Positions 10,336 through 21,589 of a stretch of 64,000 bases of DNA are shown piece after piece. The stretch comes from Dugong dugon (taxonomy: Eukaryota > Chordata > Mammalia > Sirenia > Dugongidae). The number at the start of each line of letters is the position of its first letter. The first letter of the stretch is position 1. The translations under genes and the position numbers were made by a program. The stretch covers positions 55,362,145 to 55,426,144 of the forward strand of contig CM057468.1 of NCBI GenBank assembly GCA_030035585.1, in the 5' to 3' direction. The notes beneath the pieces are model-generated. The model did no database searches and was not told where the DNA came from. It saw only the letters and a program-made list of their open reading frames with translations.

Positions 10336-10899
10336 TGAAATTCAGCTATACTGGACAATGGCTGTATCTCCTATTACCTTATCTTTGTACCTCTTTGAAA
10401 AGCAAAAATTCTGTCTCTAGCTGTGTGCTCAGGGTACAGGGTGGAGGGAAGCCCTTGAAAGAGCATGATGTTTCTGGTAAAGGCAAGCTAAGTTATTCAG
10501 ATACAGAACTAAGAACAACTGCACGTGCTGGGTACGATCCTTCTTAAAAGCATTGACTTGCTGTCAAAAGAATAAAGACATATTAAGCCAAAATGAAGGC
10601 AAAACTAGAACTCAGGAAGGTAAGCAGAGCAAAAACTTATGTTTGTCTTATAGACACTTTCCCATCTCAGCAAATCTGGACTTCAATTTTGATGCCTTAT
10701 GAAGTATAGAGGGAGAAATCAAAACCAAGAGGAAGTAAGGAAGTTAAGAGAAGCGCTTTCTCCACTATGTGCTGGGACACCAAAGAGCTACACCTTAAAG
10801 GTGAGGGTAAATCGAAAGCAAGCCATCCGTGTGTGAATTTCATCATTCAACAACTATATTGAATGCCTCTAGTGGGTAAGATATCTAAGTAATGTTATG
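10336..10899. other. Unassigned DNA
   Basis: Nothing recognised apart from a short L2-like scrap near 10838-10880. Confidence 0.35.
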
Positions 10900-11165
10900 C
10901 TGAGTTGAGGAATAATCTTTTCTTCCAATTCTTTGGAAAACTTTGTTGAATATTGGGATTATTTCTTCCTTAAATATTTGGAACAGCAACTCAGGGAAGT
11001 TATTTTGCTTTGGAATTTTCTTTATGGTACACTTTTTCTTGCCAACTCAATTTTTTAAACTATTTATAGAGCTATTCAGGTGTTTTATTTCTTCAGGAGC
11101 AAATTTAGTAAGGCATGTTTTTCTAGGAATTTGTCCACTTCATTTGGTATCATAAAATTGCTCTT
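10900..11165 (-). mobile_element. L1 ORF2 fragment
   Basis: Antisense L1 ORF2 landmarks: 'ttcttccttaaatatttgga', 'ttttctaggaatttgtccac' and 'ttcatttggtatcataaaat'. Frames are broken. Confidence 0.6.
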
Positions 11166-11302
11166 TCTAGCTTTCAAATCCAATGGAGCCTCTGACCTCG
11201 TCTAGTATGGGATGTATATTAGACCATTTAATTAAATAATTAATTATTCAGTCAACAGTGTCATAAAGGCTTCAAAGTTAAGTACAGGATCCTGAGGATA
11301 TG

Positions 11303-11824
11303 TGTCATGGACCGAATTGTGTCCCCCCCAAAATATGTGTCAACTTGCTTAGGCCTTGATTCCCAGTATTGTGTGGTTGTCCTCCATTTTGTGATTGATG
11401 TGATTTTCCTATGTGTTGTAAATCCTACATCTATGATGTTAATGAGGTAGGATAGGCGGAAGTTATGTTAGTGGTGCAGGACTCAATCTATAAGATTGGA
11501 TTGTGTCATGAGCCAATCTCTTTTGAAATATAAAAGAGAGAAGTGAGCAGAGAGACAGGGGACCTCATACCACCAAGAAAGCAGTGCTGGGAGCAGAGTC
11601 CATCCTTTGGATGTGGGGTTCCTGCTTGGAGAAGCTCCTAGTCCAGGGGAAGATTGATGAGAAGGGCCTTCCTCCAGAAACGACTAAAAGAGAAAGATTT
11701 CCTCTGGAGCTGATATCCTAAATTTAGACTTCTAGCCTACTAGACCGTGAGAAAATGAATTTCTCTTTGTTAAAGACATTCACTTGTGCTATTTCTGTTA
11801 CAGTGGCACTAGATAAATAAGACA
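11303..11824 (+). mobile_element. Solo MaLR/ERVL-type LTR, family A copy 1
   Basis: It starts TGTCATGGACCGAATTGTG and ends '...gataaataagaca', the TG...CA ends of an LTR. The 3' portion shows 'agacttctagcctactagac' and 'tttctctttgttaaagac'. It is clearly homologous over its length to the LTRs at 22126-22633 and 50784-51282. Flanking pentamers (atatg / gtacg) do not match cleanly, so its target duplication is decayed or absent. No internal viral sequence adjoins. Confidence 0.88.
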
Positions 11825-12203
11825 GTACGTATCTGCATCATCTGGGGGTGAATGAAGTTTTTCACTGGAATTTGTTAAATTTCAATCTGAAGGAAGTTTG
11901 CTAGCTGAGAAGTGCAACTAGCTGGAGTACATTCCAGGTATTTCAAATAACTTTACCTCTGTTTCTAGAGTTCTCATGGTGAAAAGATATTCCAAATGTG
12001 AGAGACTTGGAAAATCTACTTTATTTAAACCCCAGTTGCCCTTAATTTTAGTGCAGGGTCCCTTAATACACATTTCTTTACTTACAATTTGCTACATGAT
12101 TTGTAGAAGGAAGGAAGAAGCTGAATTTTGTTAACATGTGGTAGCATTTAAATGTTAATTGTGACATCTTCCCAAATTAATTGCTTAATAAAAATGCATT
12201 TTT
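11825..12203. other. Unassigned DNA
   Basis: Nothing recognised between the LTR and the L1 3' end. Confidence 0.4.
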
Positions 12204-12673
12204 ACCAGACTGAGTCCAGTACAGCTAGATGGTGCCTGGCTACCACCACTTACTGCTCTGACCGGGATCACAATAGAGGGTCCTGGGCAGAGCTGAAAAA
12301 GGATGTAGAGCAGAATTCTAATTCACAAAAGAAGACCAGATTTACTGGCCTGACAGACTGGAGAAACCCCGAGAGTATGGCCCCCAGACACCCTTTCAGC
12401 CCGGTGAAGCCCCTCCCAGAATTCACTGTTCAGCCGGGGATTGGACAGTCTCATAAAACAAAACAGGACTAATGAGGCACAGCAGTCCAGGGACAAGGAC
12501 TAGAAGGCAGGAGGGGACAGGAAAGCTGGTGATAGGGAACCCAAGGTTGAGAAGGGACAGTGTTGACATGTCGTGGGGTTGTTAACCATTGTCATATGGC
12601 AATATGTGTACTAACTGTTTGATGAGAAACTATTTGTTCTGCAAACCTTCTTTTAAGGTTAAAAAAAAAAAAA
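12204..12673 (+). mobile_element. Afrotherian L1 3' UTR and poly(A), copy 1
   Basis: Landmarks: 'tgagtccagtacagctagat', 'gcctggctaccaccactta', 'gagagtatggcccccagaca', 'gtgttgacatgtcgtggggt' and a terminal A13 tract. The open frame 12152-12472 lies within this UTR and is not a gene. Confidence 0.88.
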
Positions 12674-12898
12674 GAATTATCTATGTGAGATCAAACTGAC
12701 AACAGCAACTCAAAAGGTTTAATGGGAAGCCTAGGGGACAGTGAGTTGAAGATAATGGTGATGGAATAATTTGGAAAAGGATAGTAAGAATAAAAGCACA
12801 ACTGGAAGAATGTAATCGATGTCACTGAATTGTACATGTAGAAACTTTCAAAATGGTGTAACTTTGGCTATGTATATTTTCACCAAAAAAAAGTTCCT
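12674..12898 (+). mobile_element. Older L1 3' end
   Basis: 'gaatgtaatcgatgtcactg', then 'aattgtacatgtagaaactt' and an A-rich end, is the typical terminus of a more diverged L1. It sits between two younger L1 3' ends. Confidence 0.5.
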
Positions 12899-13034
12899 CA
12901 AGGTCGAGAAGGGAGAGTGTTGACATGTCATGGGGTTGTTAACCAACGTCATAAAACAATATGTGTACTGACTGTTTAATGAGAAACTGTTTATTCTGTA
13001 AACCTTCATCTAAAGTACACTAAAAAAAATTTTT
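12899..13034 (+). mobile_element. Afrotherian L1 3' end, copy 2
   Basis: Repeats the last ~120 bp of the copy ending at 12673: 'gtgttgacatgtcatggggt', 'gtcataaaacaatatgtgta', 'gtaaaccttcatctaaagta', ending in an A/T-rich tail. Confidence 0.85.
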
Positions 13035-13569
13035 TTAAAAATGCATTTTAAGGAATATGTGTCCTTATGACAATTCACGGGACACTTTACAGTTGAGGTT
13101 GGCAATTTTTTTTACTTCCAGTGGAGTTTTTAAAATTCAAGATTTAAATGGTGTGTAAACAGTACTGAATGCTAAATTAAATATGCTGAGTAGGAAATGG
13201 GTGAAGTTTTAAAGACATGTTTTCACTTACAAATCGAAAGTTTAAAAATAGGATGTTAGAGCCAGAAAGATCTTCAAGAAGCCATTGAATTTATGTTCTA
13301 CGCAATTGTTTCTGATTTCTTCTTCAAAATTACCACTAAAGCCCTTCTTTTGTTTTCAGCCATTAGATAGATGTTGAACATTTTAATGAGCACTGAAAAA
13401 TAATTTCATGCTGTAAAAATTTTATGGTATTCTTTTAATTAAACATTGTGAGCACTTACTATAAGTTAGTATGTAGGCTTGATTTTAAAAAAAACAGACC
13501 AGCAGATAAGCAAAATAAACAAACAAAAATTATAGCAATGTGGTCAAGTACATAATTAAGGGCCTTTGG
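13035..13569. other. Unassigned DNA
   Basis: AT-rich, nothing recognised. Confidence 0.4.
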
Positions 13570-13745
13570 AGACAACTTGACCAGGAGGCTAATTCCAGCT
13601 CAACAGCTTATCAGCCAGTGTGGAATGTGGCAACTTATTTCCTGCAAAATTAGGTGGTAGTTCCCACCTCACTGTGTTGTTGTAAAGGTTTGGTGAGATA
13701 ATTAGCAAGATGCCTAGCATAAAATAAAATCATAATACAAGGTCA
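13570..13745 (+). mobile_element. MIR relic
   Basis: Sense MIR order: 'ggaggctaattccagctcaa', 'ttcccacctcactgtgttgt', 'aaggtttggtgagataatta', 'gatgcctagcat'. Confidence 0.55.
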
Positions 13746-13759
13746 CACGATTAAACCAT

Positions 13760-14060
13760 AATCAAAGCATGGCATTTAAAAAAAAAAATACCTCATGTTA
13801 TCATTTTATGGTAACTATCATCTCTCTGAGAAACCCTGGTGGCATAGTGGTCAAGAGCTACAGCTGCTAACAAAAAGGTCGGCAGTTGGAATCCACCTGG
13901 AGCCTCTTGGAAACCCTATGGGGCAGTTCTACTCTGTCCTATAGGGTTGCTATCAGTTGGAATCGACTCGACTGCAATGGGTTTGGTTTTTTGGTTTTAT
14001 CATCTCTCTGAAGATCTAATTTCTCTGCATTTCTTTTTATTTCCTCCAACAAGGTGAAAC
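13760..14060. mobile_element. L1M-type 3' UTR fragment hosting an AfroSINE
   Basis: The flank 'tacctcatgttatcatttta' plus 'ggtaactatcatctctctga' recurs nearly identically at 16570-16610, within a longer L1M-like 3' UTR. After the SINE the sequence resumes with 'tctctgcatttctttttatt'. Orientation not determined. Confidence 0.45.
13830..13997 (+). mobile_element. AfroSINE, short form, 14-bp target duplication
   Basis: Complete copy from 'gaaaccctggtggcatagtgg' to the (GGTTTT) tail. Flanked by 'tatcatctctctga' at 13816-13829 and 13998-14011 (exact). The B-box region reads 'gcagttggaatcc', slightly off consensus. Confidence 0.97.
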
Positions 14061-14089
14061 AAATAATCACCATAATAACAAATTGCTCA

Positions 14090-14480
14090 CTTCTCTCACC
14101 CTGCAGTCCTTTCTCATACTGTTCAATTTACCCAACTCACCACCACACTAAGAAATCCCTCTCTTGCATCTTTCTCCTCTTTTTGATAAAACTGGCTTTC
14201 CAGTTTTTCTTGTAATCAGCGGAGCTCTTTCTCCTCACAAGAAAAAGGGTGCATTCTTTACTCTTTATGACAGTGTTTAACTCACTGCTCTCCACCATTT
14301 CTTAAAAACATCCCCCTACATGAAATTGACACTATTTGCTCATGTGATTCTCTTCCTTTATTTTTTACTCTGCCCTTCAGGGACCTTTTCTGTATTTTTT
14401 CCTGCATTCTTTAATATTTCTATCTTAATTTTCCCATTCACTGCCATCTTGTCCTGTGATTTTAATAGCTACGTGACAAT
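14090..14480 (+). mobile_element. Possible L2 fragment
   Basis: Pyrimidine-rich sequence with 'tctgcccttcagggaccttt' and 'catcttgtcctgtgatttta' has the texture and some landmarks of sense L2, but the match is weak. Confidence 0.3.
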
Positions 14481-14629
14481 CAATTCTTATAGAAGACTCT
14501 TACAAATAACCAAATCTCCTTGTACTTACTATATACATATAGTTTCTTTCTGAATATTACTAGATGAGTGCAGAATGACAAAATAACAGACACTAGCTAG
14601 CTATTGACCAACCAATTTTATCTTCTTCA

Positions 14630-15010
14630 TGGAAATGCAGGTTGACAGTATTCCCCCAGCCTCCTTTGCAATTATGTGTGGACCTGTGGCTGAGTTTTAA
14701 CCAATGGAAAGTGATGTATGCTGTGGACAGGGCTGGCCCATAAATTTTTCCCACATAGCCTTCATGCTTTCACCCATTCTTACACTTAATGTTGACGAAC
14801 ACATTAAAATTAGAAGACAAAGTGTTGAGGAGGGTGGAACTATAAAGTAGAAGGTGATTGGAACCCTGAATCATCACCGCTTGGTGGAGAGGCATCTACT
14901 GATCGGAAATTTTGCTTTTATGGGAGAGAGCAAGAAAGTTTTATTATGTTTGAGCTCTTACATACTTTTAAGATTGTTGATTACAATAGCTGGCGCTACC
15001 TTTGCTAATA
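14630..15010 (+). mobile_element. MLT1-type MaLR LTR, degraded
   Basis: Landmarks in order: 'cctcctttgcaattatgtgt', 'gttttaaccaatggaaagtg', and the 3' end 'gattacaatagctggcgcta' followed by 'cctttgctaataca'. Confidence 0.55.
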
Positions 15011-15587
15011 CATATACTAATTATTTATTTAATGAATATATACTATTCAAAATTAAGTGAGAATGCAATGTTATTTAGGTGTCATTTTTCTTAATTTTTA
15101 ATTAAGTCTCATTTTATTGACTTTTAGAAATTAGTTTTGAAGATCTGTGATAAATTCCTTGGGAGCCCAATGCATATGCAGAAATTCAAGACAGGAGAAC
15201 ATTATATGCAAAGAATGGAGGATTAAATTGGTGTATGTTCAGAAAACCACAAATTATATAGTAATGGAGGCTGACAGGAGATAAAGTTCAATGCTAGCTA
15301 GTGACAATATCATGAAAAGCCTTTACATTGAGTGGAAAATTAGTATCGTAGCAATCAGAACCAAACAAACTGGCTCAATTTTGTCCCCAAGCAGTTTTTG
15401 CTTGCCTCCATAACCACATTTGTTACATTATATCATAATTTTATGTGTCTGTTAAAAGATGCTTTCTGAGGCTTAGCTCTAATATGTCAGTGGTTCTATA
15501 TTGCCCTTAGAATGAATTCCTAACCTTTTTCCTTCAGGCTGCACTGATTACTGTTTCACCCTGCTGCACAGCTACTAGACTAAGACT
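15011..15587. other. Unassigned DNA
   Basis: No recognised repeat or exon. Confidence 0.4.
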
Positions 15588-15810
15588 GGGTTTCTCAACT
15601 TCTCTGGCACTATTGAATTTTTGGCTGGTTAATTATTTGTTGTGGGAGCTTGTCCTGTGCATTGTAGGATGTTTAATAGTATTCCTGGCCTCTGCCCACT
15701 AAATGCCAGTAGAATCCTTCCTCCCCAGTTTTGACAACCAAAAATGTCTCCATGCATTGTCAGATGTTCCCTAGGAGACACACTCTCTCTCAGCTGAAAA
15801 CAACTAGCCT
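15588..15810 (-). mobile_element. MER5A-like hAT (Charlie) DNA transposon fossil
   Basis: Nearly full-length non-autonomous element. Landmarks: 'gggtttctcaacttctctgg', 'tgtcctgtgcattgtaggat', 'ctggcctctgcccactaaat', 'aaaaatgtctccatgcattg'. It encodes no transposase. A second, partial copy is at 41463. Confidence 0.85.
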
Positions 15811-15984
15811 AGGAGTCTCATCACCATCTTTCTGGGGATTCTCTTCATTCCTTTTTGTAAGGATTCTTTTTATGGATCCTTTGTTGTTCGGATTCCCTGT
15901 CTTCCTCTCTTTTGGTTAACCTCCTCATTTAGTTGATTATACCCTCCTGTAGCTTCCTGAGATAGACTGCATGGGTGGTAAAGT

Positions 15985-17335
15985 TCCTACAAATTTGCTT
16001 ATCTTAACTTGGGTTATTCTGCTTTAATAGTTTGGCTGGGGATAAAACTCTTAATTGGAAGTTAGTTTGCCTGAAAATTTTGAAGGCATTGCTCCACCGT
16101 TTTCTAGCTTTTAGCATTTCTATTGAGATTGAATTATATTGAATGTAATTTTGATTGTTAAACGGGAGATCTTTTTATTTCTCTTGTGAAGCTTCTAGAA
16201 TCTTCTCTTTCTCCCCAGTGTTCTGAAATTTCACAGTGATACGCTTTCGCATGAGTCTTATGCATCCATTGTGCTGAGTACTTAATGATCCCTCTCAATG
16301 TAAAAATTCATATCCTTCAGTTTGGAAATCTTTTTAGAACATTTTCTTTGATAATTTTCTCTACATCATCTTCTCTCATCTTTTTTCCCAGAATTCTAAA
16401 TGTTCAGTGTTGTAACTCCTAGAATAGTAGTCTAATTTTATTTTCTTTCTTAGAAATTTTGTCAACTTTGTCATTACCCCTTCTATTGGACTTTTGTTTG
16501 GAACGATCATAATTTTACTGTTACAAGATTTTTTTTTGTTGTTGTTCTGTGCATGGCATTTTTTAAAAATTACCTCATGTTCTCATTTTATAGTAACTAC
16601 CATCTCTCTGAAAATTTAAAGTGCCAGTTTTTTTGTTTTTCTTTTTTTAATTTCTTCTGCTTCTTTGCTGGGCTCCTTTTCTCCCCACCCCCCACCCCCG
16701 TTTTGTTTACTTTAGTCTTTATCCTTTGTGTTAGAGGCTTGCTTCAAATGCCTGGCAATACATACCTTTCCCCTCAGATTTAGTAGAGAGATATTAAAAT
16801 CTGATTTGAAGGTATGTGTCTCTTGTCCACTGATGGGATTCACTGTGTGTACTTAATTTGGTTTTATTGTGAGATCTATGTTTGTTGGTATCTGTTGGTG
16901 TTCTAGTTTCTTGCTAAGTTTCCACAGAAAATACTCATCCATCCTCCCTCCTGGGATGTATCAACCTATTTGTATATATTCTTAGATCCAATTGGGGAAA
17001 ATCAGCTGGGTTTCAATGATTTGTTAATGAATGTTTATGATTCTCCTTATTTCCCGTATGGTGCCCTTGCCCTTAGCAATACCCAGTGTCCCTGAGTCCA
17101 CCATGTTATGGGAGGGGCCATGACATGATGACAAAGAATTGAGGAGTTGATCTGAGGAATCTATAGTTAATAAATCTTCCTGATTTCTACTCAGTCTATT
17201 GCCTCCAGTTTCAGAGGTACCTGACTAGGGTCTTCAATTCCTGAGCCTTACTGTGGTTCTGTAACAAAATATCCTGCTTCTGTTGCTTTTGTCACTGCTA
17301 GTGTAGATTTCAATTAGGTATATTAAGTCCCTGAC
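15985..17335. mobile_element. L1M-type 3' UTR relic
   Basis: Long match in texture and order to an ancient L1 3' UTR: 'ttttgaaggcattgctccac', 'agcttctagaatcttctctt', 'gtgttctgaaatttcacagt', 'gaggcttgcttcaaatgcct'. The element's sense strand was not resolved. Confidence 0.5.
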
Positions 17336-17340
17336 TAACT

Positions 17341-17884
17341 GTAGTAGGTAGAATAATGATTTCTCCAAAAAATATCCCCAGCCTAATCCATGGAATCTGT
17401 AAATATTACCTTACCAAAACATCAAACCAAACCCATTGCTGTTGATCAATTTTAACTCATAGTGACCTTATAGGACACAGTAGAATTGCCCCATTGATTT
17501 TCACTTCTGTAATCTTTATGAAAGCAGACTGCCACATCATTCTTCCATGCAATGGCTGGTTCATTCAAACAGCCGACCTTTCGGTTAGCAGCTGAGTGTT
17601 TAACAGCTTGCCACCAGGGTTCCTTGAATATTGCCTTATTTGGCAATAAAAAAGGACCTTTTATCTGTGATTATGTTAAGAATCTTGAGGGTTGCAAGAT
17701 TATCCTGAATTATCCATGTGGTCCCTAAACATAATCGCAAATATCCATATAAAAGGGAAACAGAGAAAGATCTGACCACAGAAAAGGAAGAAAGTGACTT
17801 CATGATGGATTTGAAGACGGTTTACTGCTAGTTTTGAAGATGGAAGAAGAGGCCACGAGCCAAGGAATGCAAACAAGGCAACTT
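17341..17884 (+). mobile_element. MLT1 LTR, split by an AfroSINE and ended by an RTE
   Basis: 'gtaggtagaataatgatttc' and 'cagcctaatccatggaatct' open the LTR. After the AfroSINE (17414-17626) it resumes with 'aagaatcttgagggttgcaa', 'gattatcctgaattatccat' and 'gaggccacgagccaagga'. The RTE starting at 17886 cuts it off. Confidence 0.72.
17414..17626 (-). mobile_element. AfroSINE, long form
   Basis: Antisense copy from 'accaaacccattgctgttga' to 'ccaccagggttcct', with the internal 'agactgccacatcattcttc' block that marks the long form. Imperfect target duplication: 'aatattacctta' (17402-17413) and 'aatattgcctta' (17627-17638). Confidence 0.93.
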
Positions 17885-18292
17885 TGTGTTGTTGCTATTA
17901 TTAGGTGTCCAGCCAGTTCTGACTCATAGTGATGTTACATACAACAGAATGAAATTTTGCCCTATCCGGGTGCCATCCTCAGAAATGTTGCTGGGTTTGA
18001 GACATTGTTGCAGCCACTATGTCAATCCATCTTGGTGACAGTCTTCCTCCTTTTTGCTGACCCTGTCCTTTACTGAGCATGATGTCCTTGTCAGGGACTG
18101 ATCCCTCCTGATAATATGTCCAAATTAAGTGAGACAAAGTCTTGCCATCCTCACTTCTAAGGAGCATTCTGGCTGTACTTCTTTCAAGACACATTTGTTC
18201 CTTCTTCTGGAAGTCCATGGAATATTCAATATTCTTTGCCAACACCAGAATTCAAAGGTGTCAATTCTTCTTTGGTCTTCCTTATTCATGGT

Positions 18293-18652
18293 CTAGCTTT
18301 TGCATGCATATGAGGTGATTGAAAATATCATGGCTTGAGTCAGGTGCACATTAGTCCTCAAAATGACATCTTTGCTTTTTAATACTTTAAAGAGGTCTTC
18401 TGCAGTATATTTGCCCAATGCAATACATCCTTTGATTTCTTGACTGCTGCTTCCATGTGCTTTGATTGTGGATTCAAGTAAAATGAAATTCTTGACAATT
18501 TCAATCTTTTCTCCATTTATCATGATGTTGCTTATTGGTCCAGTTGTGAGGATTTTTGTTTTCTTTATGTTGAGGTACAATCTATACTGAAGGTTGTAGT
18601 GTTTGATCTTCATCTGTAAGTGCTTCAAGCCCTCTTTACTTTCAGCAAGCAA
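18293..18652 (-). pseudogene. RTE RT C-terminal region fragment (119 codons)
   Basis: The open frame begins just after the YADD active site ('MLAESKEGLKHLQMKIKHYN'). It covers the RT thumb/post-palm part, with 'YLNIKKTKILTTGP' near residues 26-39, 'INGEKIEIVKNFILLES' near 45-61 and 'HGSSSQEIKGCIALGK' near 66-81. In an intact RTE this frame continues from the palm upstream. Here the upstream frame is broken. Relic only. Confidence 0.85.
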
Positions 18653-19145
18653 GGCTGTGTCATCTGCATATCGCAGTTTGCTAATGAGTCTTCCTCCAAT
18701 CCTGATGCCACGTTCTTCTTCATATAGTCCATCCTCTAGGATTATTTGCTCAGCATACAGACTGAATAAATACGGTGAAAGGATACATCCCTAACGCACA
18801 TCTTTCCTGATTTCAAACCACACAGTATCCCCTTGTTCTGTTTGAATGACGGCTTCTTGGTCTATGCACAGGTTCTTCATAAGAAAAGTAAAGTGTTCTG
18901 GAATTCTCATTCTTCACAATGTTATCCAAAATCTGTTATGATCCACATAGTCTAATGACTTTTCATGGTCAATAAAATACAGATAAACATCTTTCTGGTA
19001 TTCTCAGTTTTCAGCCCAGAGCCGTCCAACATCAGCAATGATATCCCTCATTCCATGTCCTGTTCTGATTCAGGCTTGACCTTTTGGCAGTTCCCTGTCA
19101 GTGTACTGCTGCAACTGCTTTTGAATGGTCTTCAGCAAAATTTGT

Positions 19146-19427
19146 TCAATAATTTCTGCATTCTGTTGGATTACATCTCTTTGGAATGGGCACAAATATG
19201 AATCTCTTCAAGTCAGTTAGCCAGGAAGTTGTCTTCCAAATTTCTTGGCATAGACCAGTGAGCACCTCCAGTGTTGTATCCTTTTCTTGAAACATCTCAA
19301 TTGGTATTTTATCAATTCCTGGAGCTTTGATTTTTGCCATTCCCTTCAGTGCAGCTTGATCTTCTTCCTTCAGTACCAATGGGTCATGATGATACACTAC
19401 CCCCTGAAATGGTTGAACGTCTACCAA
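19146..19427 (-). pseudogene. RTE RT N-terminal fragment (93 codons)
   Basis: Equivalent to the first half of the RT fragment at 4441-4947. It shows 'KIKAPGIDKIPIEMFQ' near residues 32-47 (the usual KAPG-D-I-PIE block), 'CQEIWKTTSWLTDLKRFIF' near 59-77 and 'VPIPKRCNPTECRNY' at the end, where the frame breaks. The 'GIDG' glycine is replaced by Lys and the 'WPTDWK' block is altered. Confidence 0.85.
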
Positions 19428-20344
19428 TTCTTTCTGGTACAGTGACTCTGCATATTGTCTCTATCTTCTTTTGATGTTTCGCCTTAGAATCCTTCAATAT
19501 TGCAATTTGAGACTTGCTTTTTCTTCGGTTCTTTCAGCCTGAGGAATGCTGAACATGTTCTTCCCTTTTGGTTTTCTAACTCCAGGTCTTGCACATTTCA
19601 TTATAATACTTTGTCTTCTTGAGTCATCTTTGAAATCTTCTGTTCAGTTCTTTTACATGTTTATTTCTTCCGTTCACTGTAGCTACTCTACATTCAAGAG
19701 CAAGTTTGAGAGCCTCTCTGACATCCATTTTGATTTTTCTTTCTTTATTTTTTTTGATGACCTTCTGCTTTCTTCATGTATGATGTCCTTGAGGTCATTC
19801 CACAACTCATCTGTGCTTCATTCATTAGTGTTCAATATGTCAAATCTGTTCTTGAGATGGTCTCTAAATTCAGGTGGGATATACTCAAGGTCATATGTTG
19901 GCTGTCATGGACTTGCTCTAGTTTTCTTCAGCTTCAGCTTGAACTTGCATATGAGCAATTGATAGTCTGTTTCGCAGTTGGGCTCTGGCCTTGTTCTGAC
20001 TAATGATACTGAGCTTCTCCATTGTCTCTTTCCACAGACATAGTTGAATTGATTCCTGTGTGGTCTACCTGGTGAGTTCCATGTGTGTCGTCACCATTTA
20101 TGTTGGTGGAAAAAGATATTTGCAGTGAAGAAGTTGTTGGTCTTGTAAAATTCTATCACGTGATCTCTGGCATAGTTTCTATCACCAAGGCTATATTTTC
20201 CAGCTACTGACCCTTCTTCATTGTTTCCATCTTTTGCATTCCAATCACCAGTGATAGTCAGTGCATCTTGACTGTATGTTTGATCAAATTCAGATTGAAA
20301 AAGTTTGTAAAAATGTTCAGTTTCTTCATCTTTGGCTTGAGGAC

Positions 20345-20525
20345 AAGGACACTAGAATGAGGACAAGTCATAAAGAATTAGAACCCACCTTATTGCAGTA
20401 TGACCTCATGTTAAGCTAACTGATAATATCTTCAAAGACCCTATTTCCAAACAGTCATATTCACGGGTACAGAGGTTAAGACTTCAACATATCTTTTTGG
20501 GTAAAATAATTCAAGTCATAATAAC
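20345..20525 (-). mobile_element. MLT1 LTR 5' portion
   Basis: Antisense MLT1 landmarks: 'aattagaacccaccttattg', 'aaagaccctatttccaaaca', 'aagacttcaacatatctttt', 'gtaaaataattcaagtcata'. Orientation is opposite to the MLT1 on the other side of the RTE, so they are two different copies. Confidence 0.68.
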
Positions 20526-21136
20526 TACTATTTGCAGTAATATTCAATATTGTTTTGGAGCTTTTTGGTAGGAAACATGAAATAGCTGGTAAAATATTGG
20601 AAAATAAAAATTATCTCTGTTTTCATATGCTATTACCATATATCTAGAATAATTAAGACTCCACTGTTGTAAGTAATAATAAAAAATGCTACTATTAATA
20701 AGAAAATTTGATAAAGTGACTGAATAAATGACAAAGATAAAAAATTAAATAACCAGGATTTACATTTCCTGTGACAAGTTTGAGAAGATGTCCAGAAGGG
20801 GGGGAAAAAAAGACCCTGATTTAGTACAACAAGCAAACAGGAGAATAAAATAAATCCTCAGGAAGCCTGAAATTATTAACAACAACAACAAAAAAAAAGC
20901 ATGAATCCAGAGAGGAGTGAGGATTGAGCAGAGAATTTACCTTTGGACAATTTGGCATTTCATATGGCCTGGAACTTGAACGTTCGTTAGTCATGTGCAA
21001 GGCAGGAGACAAAGACTCTTGTAAGATGGGAGAACATATCGCAAATCTTCATATAAATATGGAAGACCCAAAATAAGACATCCTGAATGAGTAAAGTAAG
21101 TTAAAAAATTACCTTACACGAAGAGAGAATAGGGTT
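20526..21136. other. Unassigned DNA
   Basis: AT-rich with A-runs. No repeat recognised. Confidence 0.4.
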
Positions 21137-21500
21137 ATGTATTAGTCAGCTATTGCCATAATAATGATGTACAACAAACTACTCAAAAACTCAATGGCTT
21201 ACAACAATATGCATTAGTTCTTGTGCTCACAGATATAGAGGCTGAACTTAGTCCTTCTCCTTTAGGCTACGGGCTGGCTACTTGACTCCAGGTTCTAGAT
21301 TAGGTTCAGAATTGCCTATTCTGGGGCTCAGACTGACAGGGAATATTTTTAGAACTATTCACCATAGGATAAGAGACCAAGCTAAACTACACAAGCACGT
21401 TTAATGTTTCTGCTCACTTTGTTTCCTAACTTCCCATTGGCCAGGGTAAATCACATAGCCAAGCCCAGAATTAAGGAGGTAGAGAAGTATACTTTGCCAA
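21137..21500 (-). mobile_element. MaLR-type LTR, degraded
   Basis: 'tattagtcagctattgccat', 'ctcaatggcttacaacaata' and 'cccattggccagggtaaatc' occur in the order expected for an antisense MLT1-type LTR. Confidence 0.5.
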
Positions 21501-21526
21501 CAACATAAAAGAGAGGGGAGTGAATA

Positions 21527-21589
21527 AACTATAGGGTCGCTATGAGTTGGAATAGACACAACGGCAATGGGTTTGGTTTGGTTTTTGAT
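21527..21589 (+). mobile_element. AfroSINE 3' end only
   Basis: Last ~60 bp of the SINE: 'ctatagggtcgctatgagtt', 'acggcaatgggtttggtttg'. The tRNA-like head is absent, so this is a 5'-truncated insertion. Confidence 0.87.

Larger units (their letters stand above)
17886..20342 (-). mobile_element. RTE-type LINE, 2.45 kb, 5'-truncated
   Basis: The largest uninterrupted RTE copy here. The 3' tail is at 17886 ('gttgttgctattattagg'). The body runs through RT and the linker and stops in the endonuclease region near 'ttcttcatctttggcttga'. The catalytic YADD triplet set is at 18659-18670 on the minus strand ('LRYADDTALLA'). Multiple frameshifts and stops. Inserted in or between MLT1 fragments. A possible 'acaagg' flank repeat is too short to trust. 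Confidence 0.95.

Noticed and set aside
11303-11824. Full-length endogenous retrovirus
   Set aside because: Only LTR sequence is present at this and the other LTR loci. No primer-binding site plus gag/pol/env region follows, so these are solo LTRs.
12152-12472. 106-codon plus-strand open frame
   Set aside because: It lies in the afrotherian L1 3' UTR, which is non-coding in the family.
19546-20003. Long plus-strand frames across the RTE linker region
   Set aside because: They are antisense to the RTE coding direction, so they are shadows of the element.
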